Assembly (NCBI RefSeq): GCF_016741875.1
Contig: NZ_JAERRF010000018.1
Location: forward strand, 121,959 to 185,958
Direction of reading: 5' to 3'
Source of the DNA: Streptomyces coffeae
Lineage (GTDB): Bacteria > Actinomycetota > Actinomycetes > Streptomycetales > Streptomycetaceae
DNA: 64,000 bases
Part shown: one piece after another, positions 43,831-52,733 of the stretch
How the letters are laid out: the number at the start of each line of letters is the position of its first letter
Numbering within the stretch: the first letter of the stretch is position 1
The notes under the pieces: model-generated
The model's input: only the letters and a program-made list of their open reading frames with translations
The model's database searches: none
What the model was told of the DNA's origin: nothing
Translations under genes and position numbers: made by a program

Positions 43831-45161
43831 GCCATGACCGGAACACCGAGGGCGTCCCGGCCGGTGCCGTCCCGCGCGCGGAGCGTGTCTTCGACGCGCT
43901 GCCGCCCGCCCGCGGCCGCGGGTTCGCCCGGACCTGGTGGGGCCAGGCGTGGCTGAAGGCCCTGGAGGACACGGCGCTCGACGGCCAACAGCTCAAAAGC
44001 GGCCGCAAGCACGCCCGCGAGGGCGCGGTGGGCGCGGTCAGCGTCCGGCCGGGCCGGATCACCGCGGTGGTGCGGGACCGGGACCGTACGCCCTACCGCT
44101 CCGACGTCCTGGTCCAGGAGTTGAGCGAGGCCGCATGGGACCGGCTGCTGGAGGTGGTGGCGGACCGTTCGGGCCATATCGCCGCGCTGCTGGACCGCGA
44201 TATGCCCCCGCAGCTCGTCGAGGACGCGGCCGCCGCGGGCGTCGATCTCCTGCCGGGGATCGGCGATCTGGAGCCGGAGTGCGCATGCGAGGCGTGGGAC
44301 CACTGTCCGCACACCGCCGCGCTCTGCTACCAGCTGGCGCGGCTGCTGGACGAGGATCCGTTCGTCCTGCTGTTGATGCGCGGGCGGGGAGAGCGGGAGC
44401 TGCTGGACGAACTCCAGATGCGCAGTGTGGCGCGTGCCGCGCGGCGCGCCCCGGCCGAGGAGGCCGCCGCGGGACCGGACCCGCTGTCCGTTCCGGCGGG
44501 CATACCGGCCCGGGAGGCGTTCGCCGTGCCCGGCCCGGCGGCGCTCCCCGCGCCCCCGCCCGCGGTGGCCACGCCGGGCCGCCCACCGGCGCTGGTCGGC
44601 GGCGCGGAACCGGCGCCGGGGCTGGATGTGGCCGCGCTGGAGTTCCTCGCCGCGGACGCGGCCGTACGCGCCCAGCGGCACCTGGCCGAGGCACTGTCAC
44701 CCGGCCATGCCACCGCCCCGGTCACCCCCGGGGCCCCGGACGCGCTCACGGCGTGGCAGGACACGGTGCGGCTGATGGCGGCCGGGCCTCCGGAGGAGGT
44801 CGCGGGGCGGCTCGCGGCGGGCTGCGGCCGCGATCGCGCCGAACTGGCACAGGCGGTCAGGGCGTGGGGGCACGGCGGACCCGCCGCCCTCGCGGTCTTG
44901 GAGGAGGAGTGGACCCCGGACACGGAGGCGCTGGCCCGTGCCCGCGCCCGGCTCTCCGCCGCCTGGGAGGAGGGCGAGCGGGCGCCGCGGCTGCGGATGG
45001 CGGGCAACCGGTGGACGGTCGTGGGCTCCGACACCCAGGTGCGTCTGGGGCGTGACGGCCGGTGGTGGCCGTACCGCAAGGAACGGAGCCGCTGGTGGCC
45101 GGCCGGTCCGTCGGCCGACGACCCGGCGGCGGCACTGGCGGGCCTGGAGTCGTCCGACTGA
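43827..45161 (+). CDS. SWIM zinc-finger protein
   Basis: 444 residues, coupled to the SNF2 helicase by ATGA. The N-terminal part (about 20-110) has FARTWWGQAWLKALED, ending before GRKHAREGAVGAVSVRPGRITAVV. The SWIM zinc motif CxC-xn-CxH is ECACEAWDHCPH at about 151-165. A long Ala/Pro-rich middle is followed by a helical C-terminal domain that finishes with LRMAGNRWTVVGSDTQVRLGRDGRWWPYRK. This pairing with a SNF2 helicase recurs in actinobacteria and suggests a shared complex in DNA metabolism. The exact role is unknown. A hairpin terminator follows. Confidence 0.9.
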   Translation: MSHDRNTEGVPAGAVPRAERVFDALPPARGRGFARTWWGQAWLKALEDTALDGQQLKSGRKHAREGAVGAVSVRPGRITAVVRDRDRTPYRSDVLVQELSEAAWDRLLEVVADRSGHIAALLDRDMPPQLVEDAAAAGVDLLPGIGDLEPECACEAWDHCPHTAALCYQLARLLDEDPFVLLLMRGRGERELLDELQMRSVARAARRAPAEEAAAGPDPLSVPAGIPAREAFAVPGPAALPAPPPAVATPGRPPALVGGAEPAPGLDVAALEFLAADAAVRAQRHLAEALSPGHATAPVTPGAPDALTAWQDTVRLMAAGPPEEVAGRLAAGCGRDRAELAQAVRAWGHGGPAALAVLEEEWTPDTEALARARARLSAAWEEGERAPRLRMAGNRWTVVGSDTQVRLGRDGRWWPYRKERSRWWPAGPSADDPAAALAGLESSD

Positions 45162-45179
45162 GCGCAGGCGCCCGGCGTA

Positions 45180-45216
45180 CCCCGGTGGTGGCTCGTTGTC
45201 CGGGCCACCACCGGGG
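45180..45216. terminator. Bidirectional terminator between SWIM gene and xylA
   Basis: A perfect 13-bp stem (CCCCGGTGGTGGC at 45180-45192, complement at 45204-45216) with an 11-base loop, between convergent genes. Confidence 0.85.
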
Positions 45217-45226
45217 GCGGAGTCCC

Positions 45227-46399
45227 TCAGTCCCGCGCCCCCAGCAGATGGTCCATGGCCAGCTGGTCGAGGCGTTCGAAGGCCATACCGCGTTCGGCCG
45301 CCGCCTGGAGGTCGAAGTCCTCGAAGGCGGTGCGGTCCGCGAGCAGGGCCGCCGGGGTTTCGCCCTCGCCGAGGGTGGGCCGGGACAGCTGGTCCAGACG
45401 GGAGGCGCGCAGCGCCCGCTGGACCTCGGGGTCGGCGCGGAAGGCCGCGGCCCGCTCCTTGAGGATCAGGTAGTTTCGCATGCACCCGGCGGCGGAGGCC
45501 CAGACGCCCTCCCTGTCCTCGGTGCGCGGCGGTTTGAAGTCGAAGTGGCGCGGGCCCTGGTATCCGGCCGTCTCCAGGAGGTCGACGAGCCAGAAGGCGG
45601 CCCGCAGATCGCCCGCCCCGAAGCGCAGGTCCTGGTCGTACTTGATTCCGGACTGACCGTTGAGGTCGATGTGGAAGAGCTTGTCCGCCCACAGCGCCTG
45701 GGCGATGCCGTGCGGGAAGTTCAGCCCGGCCATCTGCTCATGGCCGACCTCCGGGTTCACCCCGAACAGCTCGGGCCGCTCCAGCCGCTCGATGAAGGCG
45801 AGGGCGTGGCCGACGGTCGGCAGCAGGATGTCACCGCGCGGTTCATTCGGCTTGGGCTCGATGGCGAAGCGCAGGTCGTAGCCCTGCTCGGTGACATACG
45901 TGCCGAGCAGGTCGAACGCCTCCTTCATCCGGTCCAGCGCGACCCGTACGTCCTTGGCGGCGCCGGACTCCGCGCCCTCGCGGCCGCCCCAGGCCACATA
46001 CGTCGTGGCGCCCAGCTCGACGGCGAGGTCGATGTTGCGGAGGGTCTTGCGCAGGGCGTAACGGCGTACGTCCCGGTCGTTGGCGGTGAAGGCGCCGTCC
46101 TTGAAGACCGGATGGGTGAAGAGGTTGGTGGTGGCCATGGGCACGGTCATGCCGGTGGCCTCCAGAGCCTGCCGGAAACGTTTCACCCGGGCTTCGCGCT
46201 CGGCTTCCGGGGCGCCATGGGGGATCAGGTCGTCGTCGTGGAACGTGACGCCCCAGGCGCCGAGTTCGGCCAGCCGGGTCACGGTCTCGACGGGGTCGAG
46301 CGCCGGACGGGTGGCGTCGCCGAACGGGTCCCGGCCCTGCCAGCCGACGGTCCACAGGCCGAAGGTGAACCTGTCCTCGGGGGTGGGGGTGTGGCTCAT
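45227..46399 (-). CDS. xylA: Xylose isomerase
   Basis: 390 residues, the class I Streptomyces-type length. It converts D-xylose to D-xylulose (and glucose to fructose) with two divalent metals. Active-site residues are all present: His54 and Asp57 (VTFHDDDLIP), the WGGREG turn, the metal ligands Glu and Lys in AIEPKPNEPRGD, Glu and His in NPEVGHEQMAGLNF, and Asp residues in DLNGQSGIKYDQDLRFG. A ribosome site GGAG lies before ATG 46399. It diverges from xylB across a 135-nt AT-rich region with a palindrome, the normal Streptomyces arrangement, and is probably repressed by the ROK protein encoded after xylB. Confidence 0.97.
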   Translation of the reverse strand: MSHTPTPEDRFTFGLWTVGWQGRDPFGDATRPALDPVETVTRLAELGAWGVTFHDDDLIPHGAPEAEREARVKRFRQALEATGMTVPMATTNLFTHPVFKDGAFTANDRDVRRYALRKTLRNIDLAVELGATTYVAWGGREGAESGAAKDVRVALDRMKEAFDLLGTYVTEQGYDLRFAIEPKPNEPRGDILLPTVGHALAFIERLERPELFGVNPEVGHEQMAGLNFPHGIAQALWADKLFHIDLNGQSGIKYDQDLRFGAGDLRAAFWLVDLLETAGYQGPRHFDFKPPRTEDREGVWASAAGCMRNYLILKERAAAFRADPEVQRALRASRLDQLSRPTLGEGETPAALLADRTAFEDFDLQAAAERGMAFERLDQLAMDHLLGARD

Positions 46400-46432
46400 C
46401 GCGGCTCCTTCGCCTATTTCGTCATGGCGATT

Positions 46433-46444
46433 TACAAATTAGTA
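46433..46444. promoter_or_regulatory. Candidate XylR operator between xylA and xylB
   Basis: TACAAATTAGTA is palindromic at 10 of 12 positions and sits in an AT-rich island between divergent xylA and xylB. A TAGTAT -10-like hexamer for xylB (46440-46445) overlaps it. A ROK regulator gene follows xylB. Operator role is inferred. Confidence 0.5.
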
Positions 46445-46534
46445 TGCGCAAGCAATCCGGGGAAGCCCCGCAGCACCCGCACCCGCACCCCCACCCGCAC
46501 ACCCGCACACCTGGGACGCAAGGGAGAGCCCGAG

Positions 46535-47992
46535 ATGGCAGCAGCAGCCGTGCCCGTGCCGGAAGGACCGCTGGTCGTCGGCGTGGACAGCTCCACACAG
46601 TCGACCAAGGCACTGGTCGTCGACTCCGCGACGGGGCGGGTGGTGGCACGCGGGCAGGCCCCGCACACCGTCACCACCGGCCGCGACGGCACCGGCAAGG
46701 AGTCCGCGCCGGAGCAGTGGTGGGAGGCGCTGACCGAGGCCCTGCGCCAGTGCGGGACGCCCGCCCACGAGGCGGCCGCGGTCTCCGTCGGCGGCCAGCA
46801 GCACGGTCTGGTCACCCTGGACGCCTCCGGCCGCTCGGTGCGCCCCGCGCTGCTGTGGAACGACGTGCGCTCGGCGCCGCAGCGCGACCGGCTGGTGGCG
46901 GAGCTGGGCGGCCCGAAGGCGTGGGCGGAGCGGATCGGCAGTGTGCCCGCGCCCGCCTTCACCGTCACCAAGTGGGCGTGGCTCAAGGAGAACGAACCGG
47001 AGGCGGCCCGCGCCACCGCGGCCGTACGCCTCCCCCACGACTACCTGACCGAGCGGCTGACCGGCCATGGCACCACCGACCGCGGGGACACCTCGGGCAC
47101 CGGCTGGTGGGCGTCCGCGACCGAGGCGTACGACGAGGAGGTCCTGGAGCGGGTGGGGCTGCCGCCGGAGCTGCTGCCGCGGGTGCTGCGCCACGGCGAG
47201 GCCGCCGGGACCGTACGGGACCTCCCGGACCTTCCGCTGCCCAGCGGCGCCCTGGTGGCCACCGGTACGGGCGACAACATGGCGGCCGCCCTCGGGCTCG
47301 GGCTGCGCCCGGGACAGCCGGTGCTGAGCCTGGGGACCTCCGGCACCGTGTACGCGGTTTCGGCGCACCGGCCCGCCGATCCCACCGGCGTGGTCGCGGG
47401 GTTCGCCGACACCCGGGACGCCTGGCTGCCGCTCGCCTGCACCCTCAACTGCACCCTGGCGGTGGACCGGATCGCCGCGCTGCTCGGCCGGGAACGGGAG
47501 GCGGTGGAACCGGGCGGCTCGGCCGTGCTGCTGCCCTTCCTGGACGGCGAGCGCACCCCGCATCTGCCGAATGCCTCCGGCCTGCTGCACGGGCTGCGCC
47601 ATGACACCACGCCCGGCCAGGTGCTCCAAGCCGCCTACGACGGCGCCGTGTTCGCCTTGCTCACCGCCTTGGACCGGGTGCTGGACGGGGACGGCGCGTC
47701 CGACGCTCCGCTGCTGCTCATCGGTGGCGGCGCCAAGGGCACGGCATGGCGGGAGACGGTGCGCAGGCTCAGCGGCCGCCCCGTCCAGGTGCCGCGCGCC
47801 CAGGAGTTGGTCGCCCTCGGTGCCGCCGCCCAGGCCGCCGGGCTGCTGCTGGGCGAGGATCCCGCGGCGGTGGCCCGGCGCTGGGCGACGGCACAGGGGC
47901 CGTCCTACGATGCGGTGCCGCGCGACGAAGCGACGCTGGAGCGTGTCGCGGGGGTGCTGTCCGACGCCGACGGTCTGCTCCACCGGACCTGA
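46535..47992 (+). CDS. xylB: Xylulokinase
   Basis: 485 residues from ATG 46535. A FGGY-family sugar kinase that phosphorylates D-xylulose to xylulose 5-phosphate. Motifs: VVGVDSSTQSTKALVVD (phosphate 1), VGGQQHGLVTLD, the catalytic Asp in GTGDNMAAALG, LSLGTSGTVYAV (phosphate 2) and IGGGAKGTAW (adenosine). There is a 12-residue Ala/Pro lead before the fold. The frame stays open upstream to an ATG at 46424, which would add 37 Arg/Pro/Thr-rich residues encoded by a hexanucleotide repeat. This is probably leader RNA. Xylulose kinases are one recalled Family 2B encapsulin cargo class, and two such shell genes lie 3.3 kb downstream. Confidence 0.96.
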   Translation: MAAAAVPVPEGPLVVGVDSSTQSTKALVVDSATGRVVARGQAPHTVTTGRDGTGKESAPEQWWEALTEALRQCGTPAHEAAAVSVGGQQHGLVTLDASGRSVRPALLWNDVRSAPQRDRLVAELGGPKAWAERIGSVPAPAFTVTKWAWLKENEPEAARATAAVRLPHDYLTERLTGHGTTDRGDTSGTGWWASATEAYDEEVLERVGLPPELLPRVLRHGEAAGTVRDLPDLPLPSGALVATGTGDNMAAALGLGLRPGQPVLSLGTSGTVYAVSAHRPADPTGVVAGFADTRDAWLPLACTLNCTLAVDRIAALLGREREAVEPGGSAVLLPFLDGERTPHLPNASGLLHGLRHDTTPGQVLQAAYDGAVFALLTALDRVLDGDGASDAPLLLIGGGAKGTAWRETVRRLSGRPVQVPRAQELVALGAAAQAAGLLLGEDPAAVARRWATAQGPSYDAVPRDEATLERVAGVLSDADGLLHRT

Positions 47993-48017
47993 CGCACCAC
48001 GAGAGGAGACCACGACG

Positions 48018-49298
48018 GTGGCAGCGCCACTGCCCAACACCCAGCAGGCGATGCGCCGACGCAATCTGTCCCTCGTCCTGCACGCCGTGGCCGCGCGGGG
48101 CCCGCTGTCCCGCGCGGCCGTCGCCGGTGAGGTGGGGCTGACCCGGGCCGCGGTCTCCACCCTCGTCGACGAGCTGATCCGGGACGGGCTGCTGGTCGAG
48201 CTGGGCCCCTCCCGGCCCGGTACGGTCGGCCGCCCTGGCAGCGCGCTCCAGCTCGACGAACGCGGTCCGGCCGGGCTCGGCGCGGAGATCGGCGTGGACC
48301 GGCTGGCCGTGTGCGCGGTGGACCTGCGCGGGCGGATACGGGCCCGGACCGAGATCGCGGCGGCGAACCGGGACCGCGCCCCGGAACCGGTCCTCGGTCA
48401 ACTGGCGGACCTGGTGCGGACGGTGGCGGCCGACGCGGAGGGCGCGGGGCTGCGCCCGGTGGGTCTGACGGTGGCGGTGCCCGGTCTGGTGGCCCGTGGC
48501 TCGTCCCTGGTCGTACGGGCCCCCAACCTCGGCTGGGAGAGTGTGGACATCGGCCCCGGACTGCGCGCCGAACTGCCCGACCTCCCCCTGACGGTCGGCA
48601 ACGAGGCCAACCTGGGCGCGCTCGCCGAGCTCTGGCGCGGTGGCCACGATCCGGAGCTCCGTGACTTCGTCCATGTCTCGGCCGAGATCGGCATCGGTGC
48701 CGCGGTGGTGCTCGACGGTCGGCTGCTGCGCGGTACGCGCGGTTTCGCGGGCGAGCTGGGCCATGTGCCGGTCCGTCCGGAGGGGCCCGAGTGCCCGTGT
48801 GGCGGACGCGGCTGTCTGGAGCGGTACGCGGGCGAGGAGGCGGTGCTGCGGGCGAGCGGCCTCTCCCCCGAGCAGGCCGCGGCCGAACATCCCGGCCCCG
48901 GCGGCCGGATCGCCCTGCTGGCCGTGCGGGCCGCCGCGGGCGACCGCCGGGTGCGGCGCGCGCTCCGGGACGCGGGCGCGGCCCTCGGGATCGCGCTCGC
49001 GGGCACGGTGAATCTGCTGGACCCGCAGAAGGTGGTGCTCGGCGGGGCCCTCACCCCGCTGGCACCCTGGCTGCTGCCCGTCCTGGAACGGGAGTTGGGG
49101 CGGCGGGTGGCCGATCCGGCCCGGCCGGGTCGGGAGACGGTCACCGTCTCCCGCCTGGGCGCTGAGGGCCCGCTGCTCGGCGCGGCCCACTCCGTCGTCC
49201 GGGCGGTCCTCGACGATCCCGCGGCGTTCAAGGACCCGGGCGCCGCCGTCGGTGCCCGAGGGAACCGCGCGGTGGACACCGCGCGGCGGCGGTCGTGA
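48018..49298 (+). CDS. xylR: ROK-family repressor, XylR-like
   Basis: 426 residues from GTG 48018, with AGGAG upstream. The N-terminal winged helix (RNLSLVLHAVAARGPLSRAAVAGEVGLTRAAVSTLVDELIRDG) is followed by a ROK domain: LGAEIGVDRLAVCAVDLRG, VGNEANLGALAELWRG, GIGAAVVLDGRLLRG and the zinc motif CPCGGRGCLERYAG. It should repress xylA and xylB until xylose or a derivative binds. It starts 25 nt after the xylB stop and is probably co-transcribed with it. A hairpin terminator follows. Confidence 0.9.
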   Translation: MAAPLPNTQQAMRRRNLSLVLHAVAARGPLSRAAVAGEVGLTRAAVSTLVDELIRDGLLVELGPSRPGTVGRPGSALQLDERGPAGLGAEIGVDRLAVCAVDLRGRIRARTEIAAANRDRAPEPVLGQLADLVRTVAADAEGAGLRPVGLTVAVPGLVARGSSLVVRAPNLGWESVDIGPGLRAELPDLPLTVGNEANLGALAELWRGGHDPELRDFVHVSAEIGIGAAVVLDGRLLRGTRGFAGELGHVPVRPEGPECPCGGRGCLERYAGEEAVLRASGLSPEQAAAEHPGPGGRIALLAVRAAAGDRRVRRALRDAGAALGIALAGTVNLLDPQKVVLGGALTPLAPWLLPVLERELGRRVADPARPGRETVTVSRLGAEGPLLGAAHSVVRAVLDDPAAFKDPGAAVGARGNRAVDTARRRS

Positions 49299-49334
49299 CC
49301 GCCCGGTTCCGTGCGGTGCGCGGTTCCGCGGCGG

Positions 49335-49366
49335 CGTCGGACCGCTCCGGGCTCGACGGTCCGACG
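49335..49366. terminator. Bidirectional terminator between xylR and a GNAT gene
   Basis: A perfect 10-bp stem (CGTCGGACCG at 49335-49344, complement at 49357-49366) with a 12-base loop between convergent genes. Confidence 0.7.
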
Positions 49367-49391
49367 GCGAGGTCCGGTGGCCCGGCCGCGC

Positions 49392-49880
49392 TCACAGGTG
49401 CTGATGCATGATGTGGAGTCCGACATAGCCCTTCGTCGGATGCTCGAACGCCTCCGGGACGGTGCCCACCACCTCGAAGCCCAGTGAACGCCACAGCGCG
49501 ACCGCCCGGGTGTTGCTCTCCACGACGGCGTTGAACTGCATGCCCCGGTAGCCTTCGGCCCGCGCCCACTCCAGGACATGTTCGCCCAGGGCCCGTCCGA
49601 CCCCGCGTCCGGCCTGCTCGGGCGCCACCATGAAGCTGGCGCTTGCGATATGCGACCCGGGACCCATGTGGTTGGGGTTCATCTTGGCCGAGCCGAGCAC
49701 GGTGCCGTCGGGGTCGGTGGCGACGACGGTACGGCCCGGGGCCGTCAGCATCCAGAGGTCACGCGCCTGGTCCTCGTCGAGGTCGCGCGGATAGGTGTAG
49801 GTCTCGCCCGCGGCGACGATGCGGTGCAGGAAGGGCCAGATCGCGGGCCAGTCCTGAGGGGTGGCGGTCCTGATGAGCAT
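49392..49880 (-). CDS. GNAT-family N-acetyltransferase
   Basis: About 162 residues from ATG 49880; ATG 49892 is an alternative and neither has a strong ribosome site. The fold starts at IRTATPQDWPAIWPFLHRIV. It carries the acetyl-CoA loop in VAPEQAGRGVGRALGEHVLEWA (Q/RxxGxG/A) and ends with the typical NTRAVALWRSLGFEVVGTVPEAF. The subgroup resembles phosphinothricin-type and YhhY-like acetyltransferases, but the acceptor cannot be assigned. It converges on xylR and follows the phosphodiesterase-like gene on the same strand. Confidence 0.88.
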   Translation of the reverse strand: MLIRTATPQDWPAIWPFLHRIVAAGETYTYPRDLDEDQARDLWMLTAPGRTVVATDPDGTVLGSAKMNPNHMGPGSHIASASFMVAPEQAGRGVGRALGEHVLEWARAEGYRGMQFNAVVESNTRAVALWRSLGFEVVGTVPEAFEHPTKGYVGLHIMHQHL

Positions 49881-49972
49881 GGCCGTCAGCATGACGCCGG
49901 TGACGGCGGAACGCGACGGGTTTTTGCTGTCCGCCGCCACCAGTCCGGTCAGCTGTCCGGTCACCCGTCCGC

Positions 49973-50836
49973 TCAGCGGGTGCCGCGGAGGAAGTCCTCG
50001 AGACCCGCCAGGTCGTCGGTGTTGAGGTGGTCGACGTCGGCGGCCAACAGTTCGCGCCACAGAGCGTCGCGCTCCGGCCCCGCCGCATCGGGAGTGGCCC
50101 AGAAGCGCACCCGCTGACGGGCGTGGTGCGCGGCGCCGACGATCTGCCGCAGCTTCTCCCGCTCCGCCGGGGGCATGGTGCCCGCGCCCTGCCAGGTGAA
50201 GGTCTTGTTCCAGTCGGCGCTGATGAGTGGGATGAAAGAGGCGGGCACTCCCGTGCCGAGGTCCTCCAGGCGTCCGTCGTAGAAGGCGTGGCGCACCTTC
50301 TCGGCCTCCATGGGGGCGCGGGCGCCGCGGTCACCGGAGATGACGGCGGTCACCGGGCCGCGGCGCACCCGGCCGCCGACCCCGCCGTAGGCGGCGCTGA
50401 ACATCGGGCCGTAGCGGCGCAGCCGTTTGGCGAGTGCGCGATAGGTGGCCTCGCCCGGGGTCTTGAGGTCGATCAGCAGCTGGAGGGAGAGGTCGTCACC
50501 ACGGTAGACCCGGCCGCCGTTGGCTTTCACCCGCCGGGCCAGCGGGTCGAGGTAGAGCGATTCGAGGGTGCGGGTCGGGTCCAGGTCGGTGGCGTCGTGG
50601 GCGACCAGCAGCGCGCCGTCCACCAGCCAGATGTCGGCCTCGACACTACCGAAGCCGTGGGAGAGGGCGTCGGTGAGCGGGCGGGGGTGCTCGTAGTCGT
50701 TGTGCGCATGGGCTCTGGCGAGGGGTGGTGCGGGCCTGCCGGTGGCCGCCGTACCGGCGAAGGCGGGTGTGGCCACACCGCCCGCCACGGCGGCTCCGAG
50801 GGTGACAACAAAGGCGCGGCGCGTACGGCGTTCCAT
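49973..50836 (-). CDS. Exported PI-PLC/GDPD-like phosphodiesterase
   Basis: About 287 residues from ATG 50836, with GGAGG upstream. The N-terminus is a probable Tat signal (RRTRRAFVVTLGAA, then TPAFAG). The mature protein begins ARAHAHNDYEHPRPLTDAL, with the family's His-Asn-Asp signature, and continues GSVEADIWLVDGALLVAHD with the metal-binding Glu and Asp. This is the PI-PLC-like/glycerophosphodiester phosphodiesterase superfamily (TIM barrel). It probably cleaves a phosphodiester outside the cell. It diverges from the encapsulin genes across 413 nt and is the nearest gene upstream of them, but nothing links it to the shell. Confidence 0.88.
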   Translation of the reverse strand: MERRTRRAFVVTLGAAVAGGVATPAFAGTAATGRPAPPLARAHAHNDYEHPRPLTDALSHGFGSVEADIWLVDGALLVAHDATDLDPTRTLESLYLDPLARRVKANGGRVYRGDDLSLQLLIDLKTPGEATYRALAKRLRRYGPMFSAAYGGVGGRVRRGPVTAVISGDRGARAPMEAEKVRHAFYDGRLEDLGTGVPASFIPLISADWNKTFTWQGAGTMPPAEREKLRQIVGAAHHARQRVRFWATPDAAGPERDALWRELLAADVDHLNTDDLAGLEDFLRGTR

Positions 50837-51249
50837 GAGGCCTCCCGGCTCTCGTCCCGGCGTGCTGCTCGGCTGTGCGCGGTGACGCCAGTGAGTATCG
50901 GGGGGCCGTGGCCCCAAAGGGCAGAGCCATGCGAAGAGTTCGGCGGGCCGACCCCGGCCATTTCCCCGCCGTTCCCGCGCGGCGGGGGTGCGGGGCGCGC
51001 CTGGAGGTGGTGTGCCCGAGGGTGCGGCGCGGGGCGCCGAACGCGAACGGTCCGCGGCGCGGACGCCGAACGGCGGCACGTACGGCTGCCCGCGGAGCCG
51101 GAGTATTTACCCATTCCTCGCCTTCGTCCGAACCCTTCGGGCGGCCACACTTTTGAGTGAATGCACAGGCCCAAAGGCCGCTGATAGCTTGGGAGTTGCT
51201 CGGGAGGAATTTCTCTTGAGGTCCGTACAGGGGTGGGTGAGCATTCACG
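50837..51249. promoter_or_regulatory. Encapsulin upstream region with promoter and possible leader ORF
   Basis: 413 bases between divergent genes. The first 300 bases show no gene. A promoter toward the encapsulins is plausible: TGCACA (51162-51167), 17 bp, TAGCTT (51185-51190), giving a leader of about 50 nt. The best ribosome site, GGGAGG at 51202-51207, points not at the shell gene but at TTG 51216, which opens a 16-codon frame overlapping the shell start (stop 51264-51266). The shell ATG has only GGTGAG before it. Confidence 0.45.
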
Positions 51250-52662
51250 ATGACGACGTCCGTTGAACCGGGTTCCGGTACCGACAATTCGCAGCCGCTG
51301 TCGAGTCTCGGCACGGCGGCCGCGCGGAATCTGGCGACGACGACCAAGTCCGTTCCGCAGATGCAGGGAATTACCTCGCGTTGGCTGCTGCGCATGTTGC
51401 CGTGGGTGCATGTGCCGGGCGGCAGCTACCGGGTGAACCGGCGGGCCTCGCACACCCTCGGGGACGGCCGGGTGGAGTTCACGACCACCGGCGCCGAGGT
51501 CCGGGTCATCCCGGTCGAGCTGCGGGAGCTTCCGCTGCTCCGCGGCTTCGAGGACACCGAGGTCCTGGAAGCGCTGGCGAACCGGTTCACCCAGCGTGAG
51601 CTGGCTCCCGGCGATGTGCTGGTGGAGGCCGGGCGTCCGGCCGATGAGCTGTATCTGATCGCCCATGGCAAGGTCGACAAGCTGACCGAGGGAGCCTTCG
51701 ACGAGCCCGCGGTGGTCGGCACGGCCGCGGGCGGTGACCACCTCGGTGAGCGGGAGCTGGCCTCGGCCGACGGCGGCACCTGGGGCGTCACCGTCAAGGC
51801 GGTCACCTCCTGCACCGTGCTGGCGCTGTCCCGCCAGGAGTTCGAGGAGCAGATGGACCGCTCGGGGGCGCTGCGGGAGCATGTGGACGCGGTGCGGGCG
51901 GCGCCCGAGGCCCCGCGGAACGAGCACGGCGAGGCGTCCATCGAGCTGTCCTCCGGCCATGCGGGCGAGCCCATGCTGCCGGGCACCTTCGCCGAGTACG
52001 AGCTCGCGCCCCGCGAGTACGAGCTGAGCGTGGCCCAGACCGTGCTACGGGTCCACACCCGGGTCGCCGACCTGTACAACGACCCGATGAACCAGGTGGA
52101 GCAGCAGCTCCGGCTGACCATCGAGGCCCTGCGGGAGCGCCAGGAGCACGAGCTCATCAACAACCCCCGGATCGGCCTGCTGCACAACGCGGATCTGTCC
52201 CAGCGCATCCACACCCGCGGCGGCCCGCCCACCCCCGACGACCTCGACGCCCTGCTGGCCACCGTGTGGAAGGACCCGGGGCTGATCCTGGCGCATCCGC
52301 GCGCGATCGCCGCGATCGGCCGGGAGTTCAACAGCCGCGGTATCTCCCCGCAGAGCGCGGAGGTGAACGGTCATGCGGTGCCGGCGTGGCGCGGTGTGCC
52401 CATTTTCCCGTGCAACAAGATTCCGGTGACCCGCAGCGGGGTCACCTCCGTCCTCGTCCTGCGCACCGGCGAGGAGAACCAGGGGGTTATCGGGCTGCAT
52501 CGGACCGGAATTCCCGATGAATACCAGCCGAGCCTCTCCGTGCGGTTCATGGGAATCAGCGAGCAGGCCATCATCTCGTATCTCGTCAGCGCCTACTATT
52601 CCGCGGCCGTTCTGGTCCCGGATGCGCTCGGAATCCTGGAGAACGTGGAAATCGGCCGCTGA
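51250..52662 (+). CDS. eshA: Family 2B encapsulin shell protein (EshA-like), copy 1
   Basis: 470 residues. The N-terminal arm (1-75) has LGTAAARNLATTTKSVPQMQ and SRWLLRMLPWV. An inserted cyclic-nucleotide-binding-type domain (about 95-212) has RELAPGDVLVEAGRPADELYLIAHG. The rest (225-470) is the HK97-type shell fold, with AEYELAPREYELSVAQTVLRVHTRVADLY, LRLTIEALRERQEHELINN and YYSAAVLVPDALGILENVEIGR. These mark the EshA family of phage-derived nanocompartment shells. No helix-turn-helix is present, so it is not a CRP-type regulator. It would self-assemble and enclose a cargo enzyme. The cNMP domain lacks the usual phosphate-binding Arg (reads ASADGGTWGVTVKA, Trp178). Copy 2 follows after 71 nt; co-assembly is likely. 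Confidence 0.93.
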   Translation: MTTSVEPGSGTDNSQPLSSLGTAAARNLATTTKSVPQMQGITSRWLLRMLPWVHVPGGSYRVNRRASHTLGDGRVEFTTTGAEVRVIPVELRELPLLRGFEDTEVLEALANRFTQRELAPGDVLVEAGRPADELYLIAHGKVDKLTEGAFDEPAVVGTAAGGDHLGERELASADGGTWGVTVKAVTSCTVLALSRQEFEEQMDRSGALREHVDAVRAAPEAPRNEHGEASIELSSGHAGEPMLPGTFAEYELAPREYELSVAQTVLRVHTRVADLYNDPMNQVEQQLRLTIEALRERQEHELINNPRIGLLHNADLSQRIHTRGGPPTPDDLDALLATVWKDPGLILAHPRAIAAIGREFNSRGISPQSAEVNGHAVPAWRGVPIFPCNKIPVTRSGVTSVLVLRTGEENQGVIGLHRTGIPDEYQPSLSVRFMGISEQAIISYLVSAYYSAAVLVPDALGILENVEIGR

Positions 52663-52733
52663 CGGCCCGCCACGCCTTCGGATGGCCCTCGCATACGTTC
52701 CCGAATACCTACCGAAATGAGTGATGAGCACAG

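Noticed and set aside
46473..46511. A CRISPR array
   Set aside because: The repeats are 6 bp, contiguous and without spacers.
45062..46534. Upstream extension of the xylB frame through xylA
   Set aside because: This part is antisense to xylose isomerase. Only the portion after 46424 could be coding, and even that is doubtful.
52682..52720. A 12-codon frame (MALAYVPEYLPK) between the encapsulin genes
   Set aside because: It has no ribosome site and is short enough to occur by chance.
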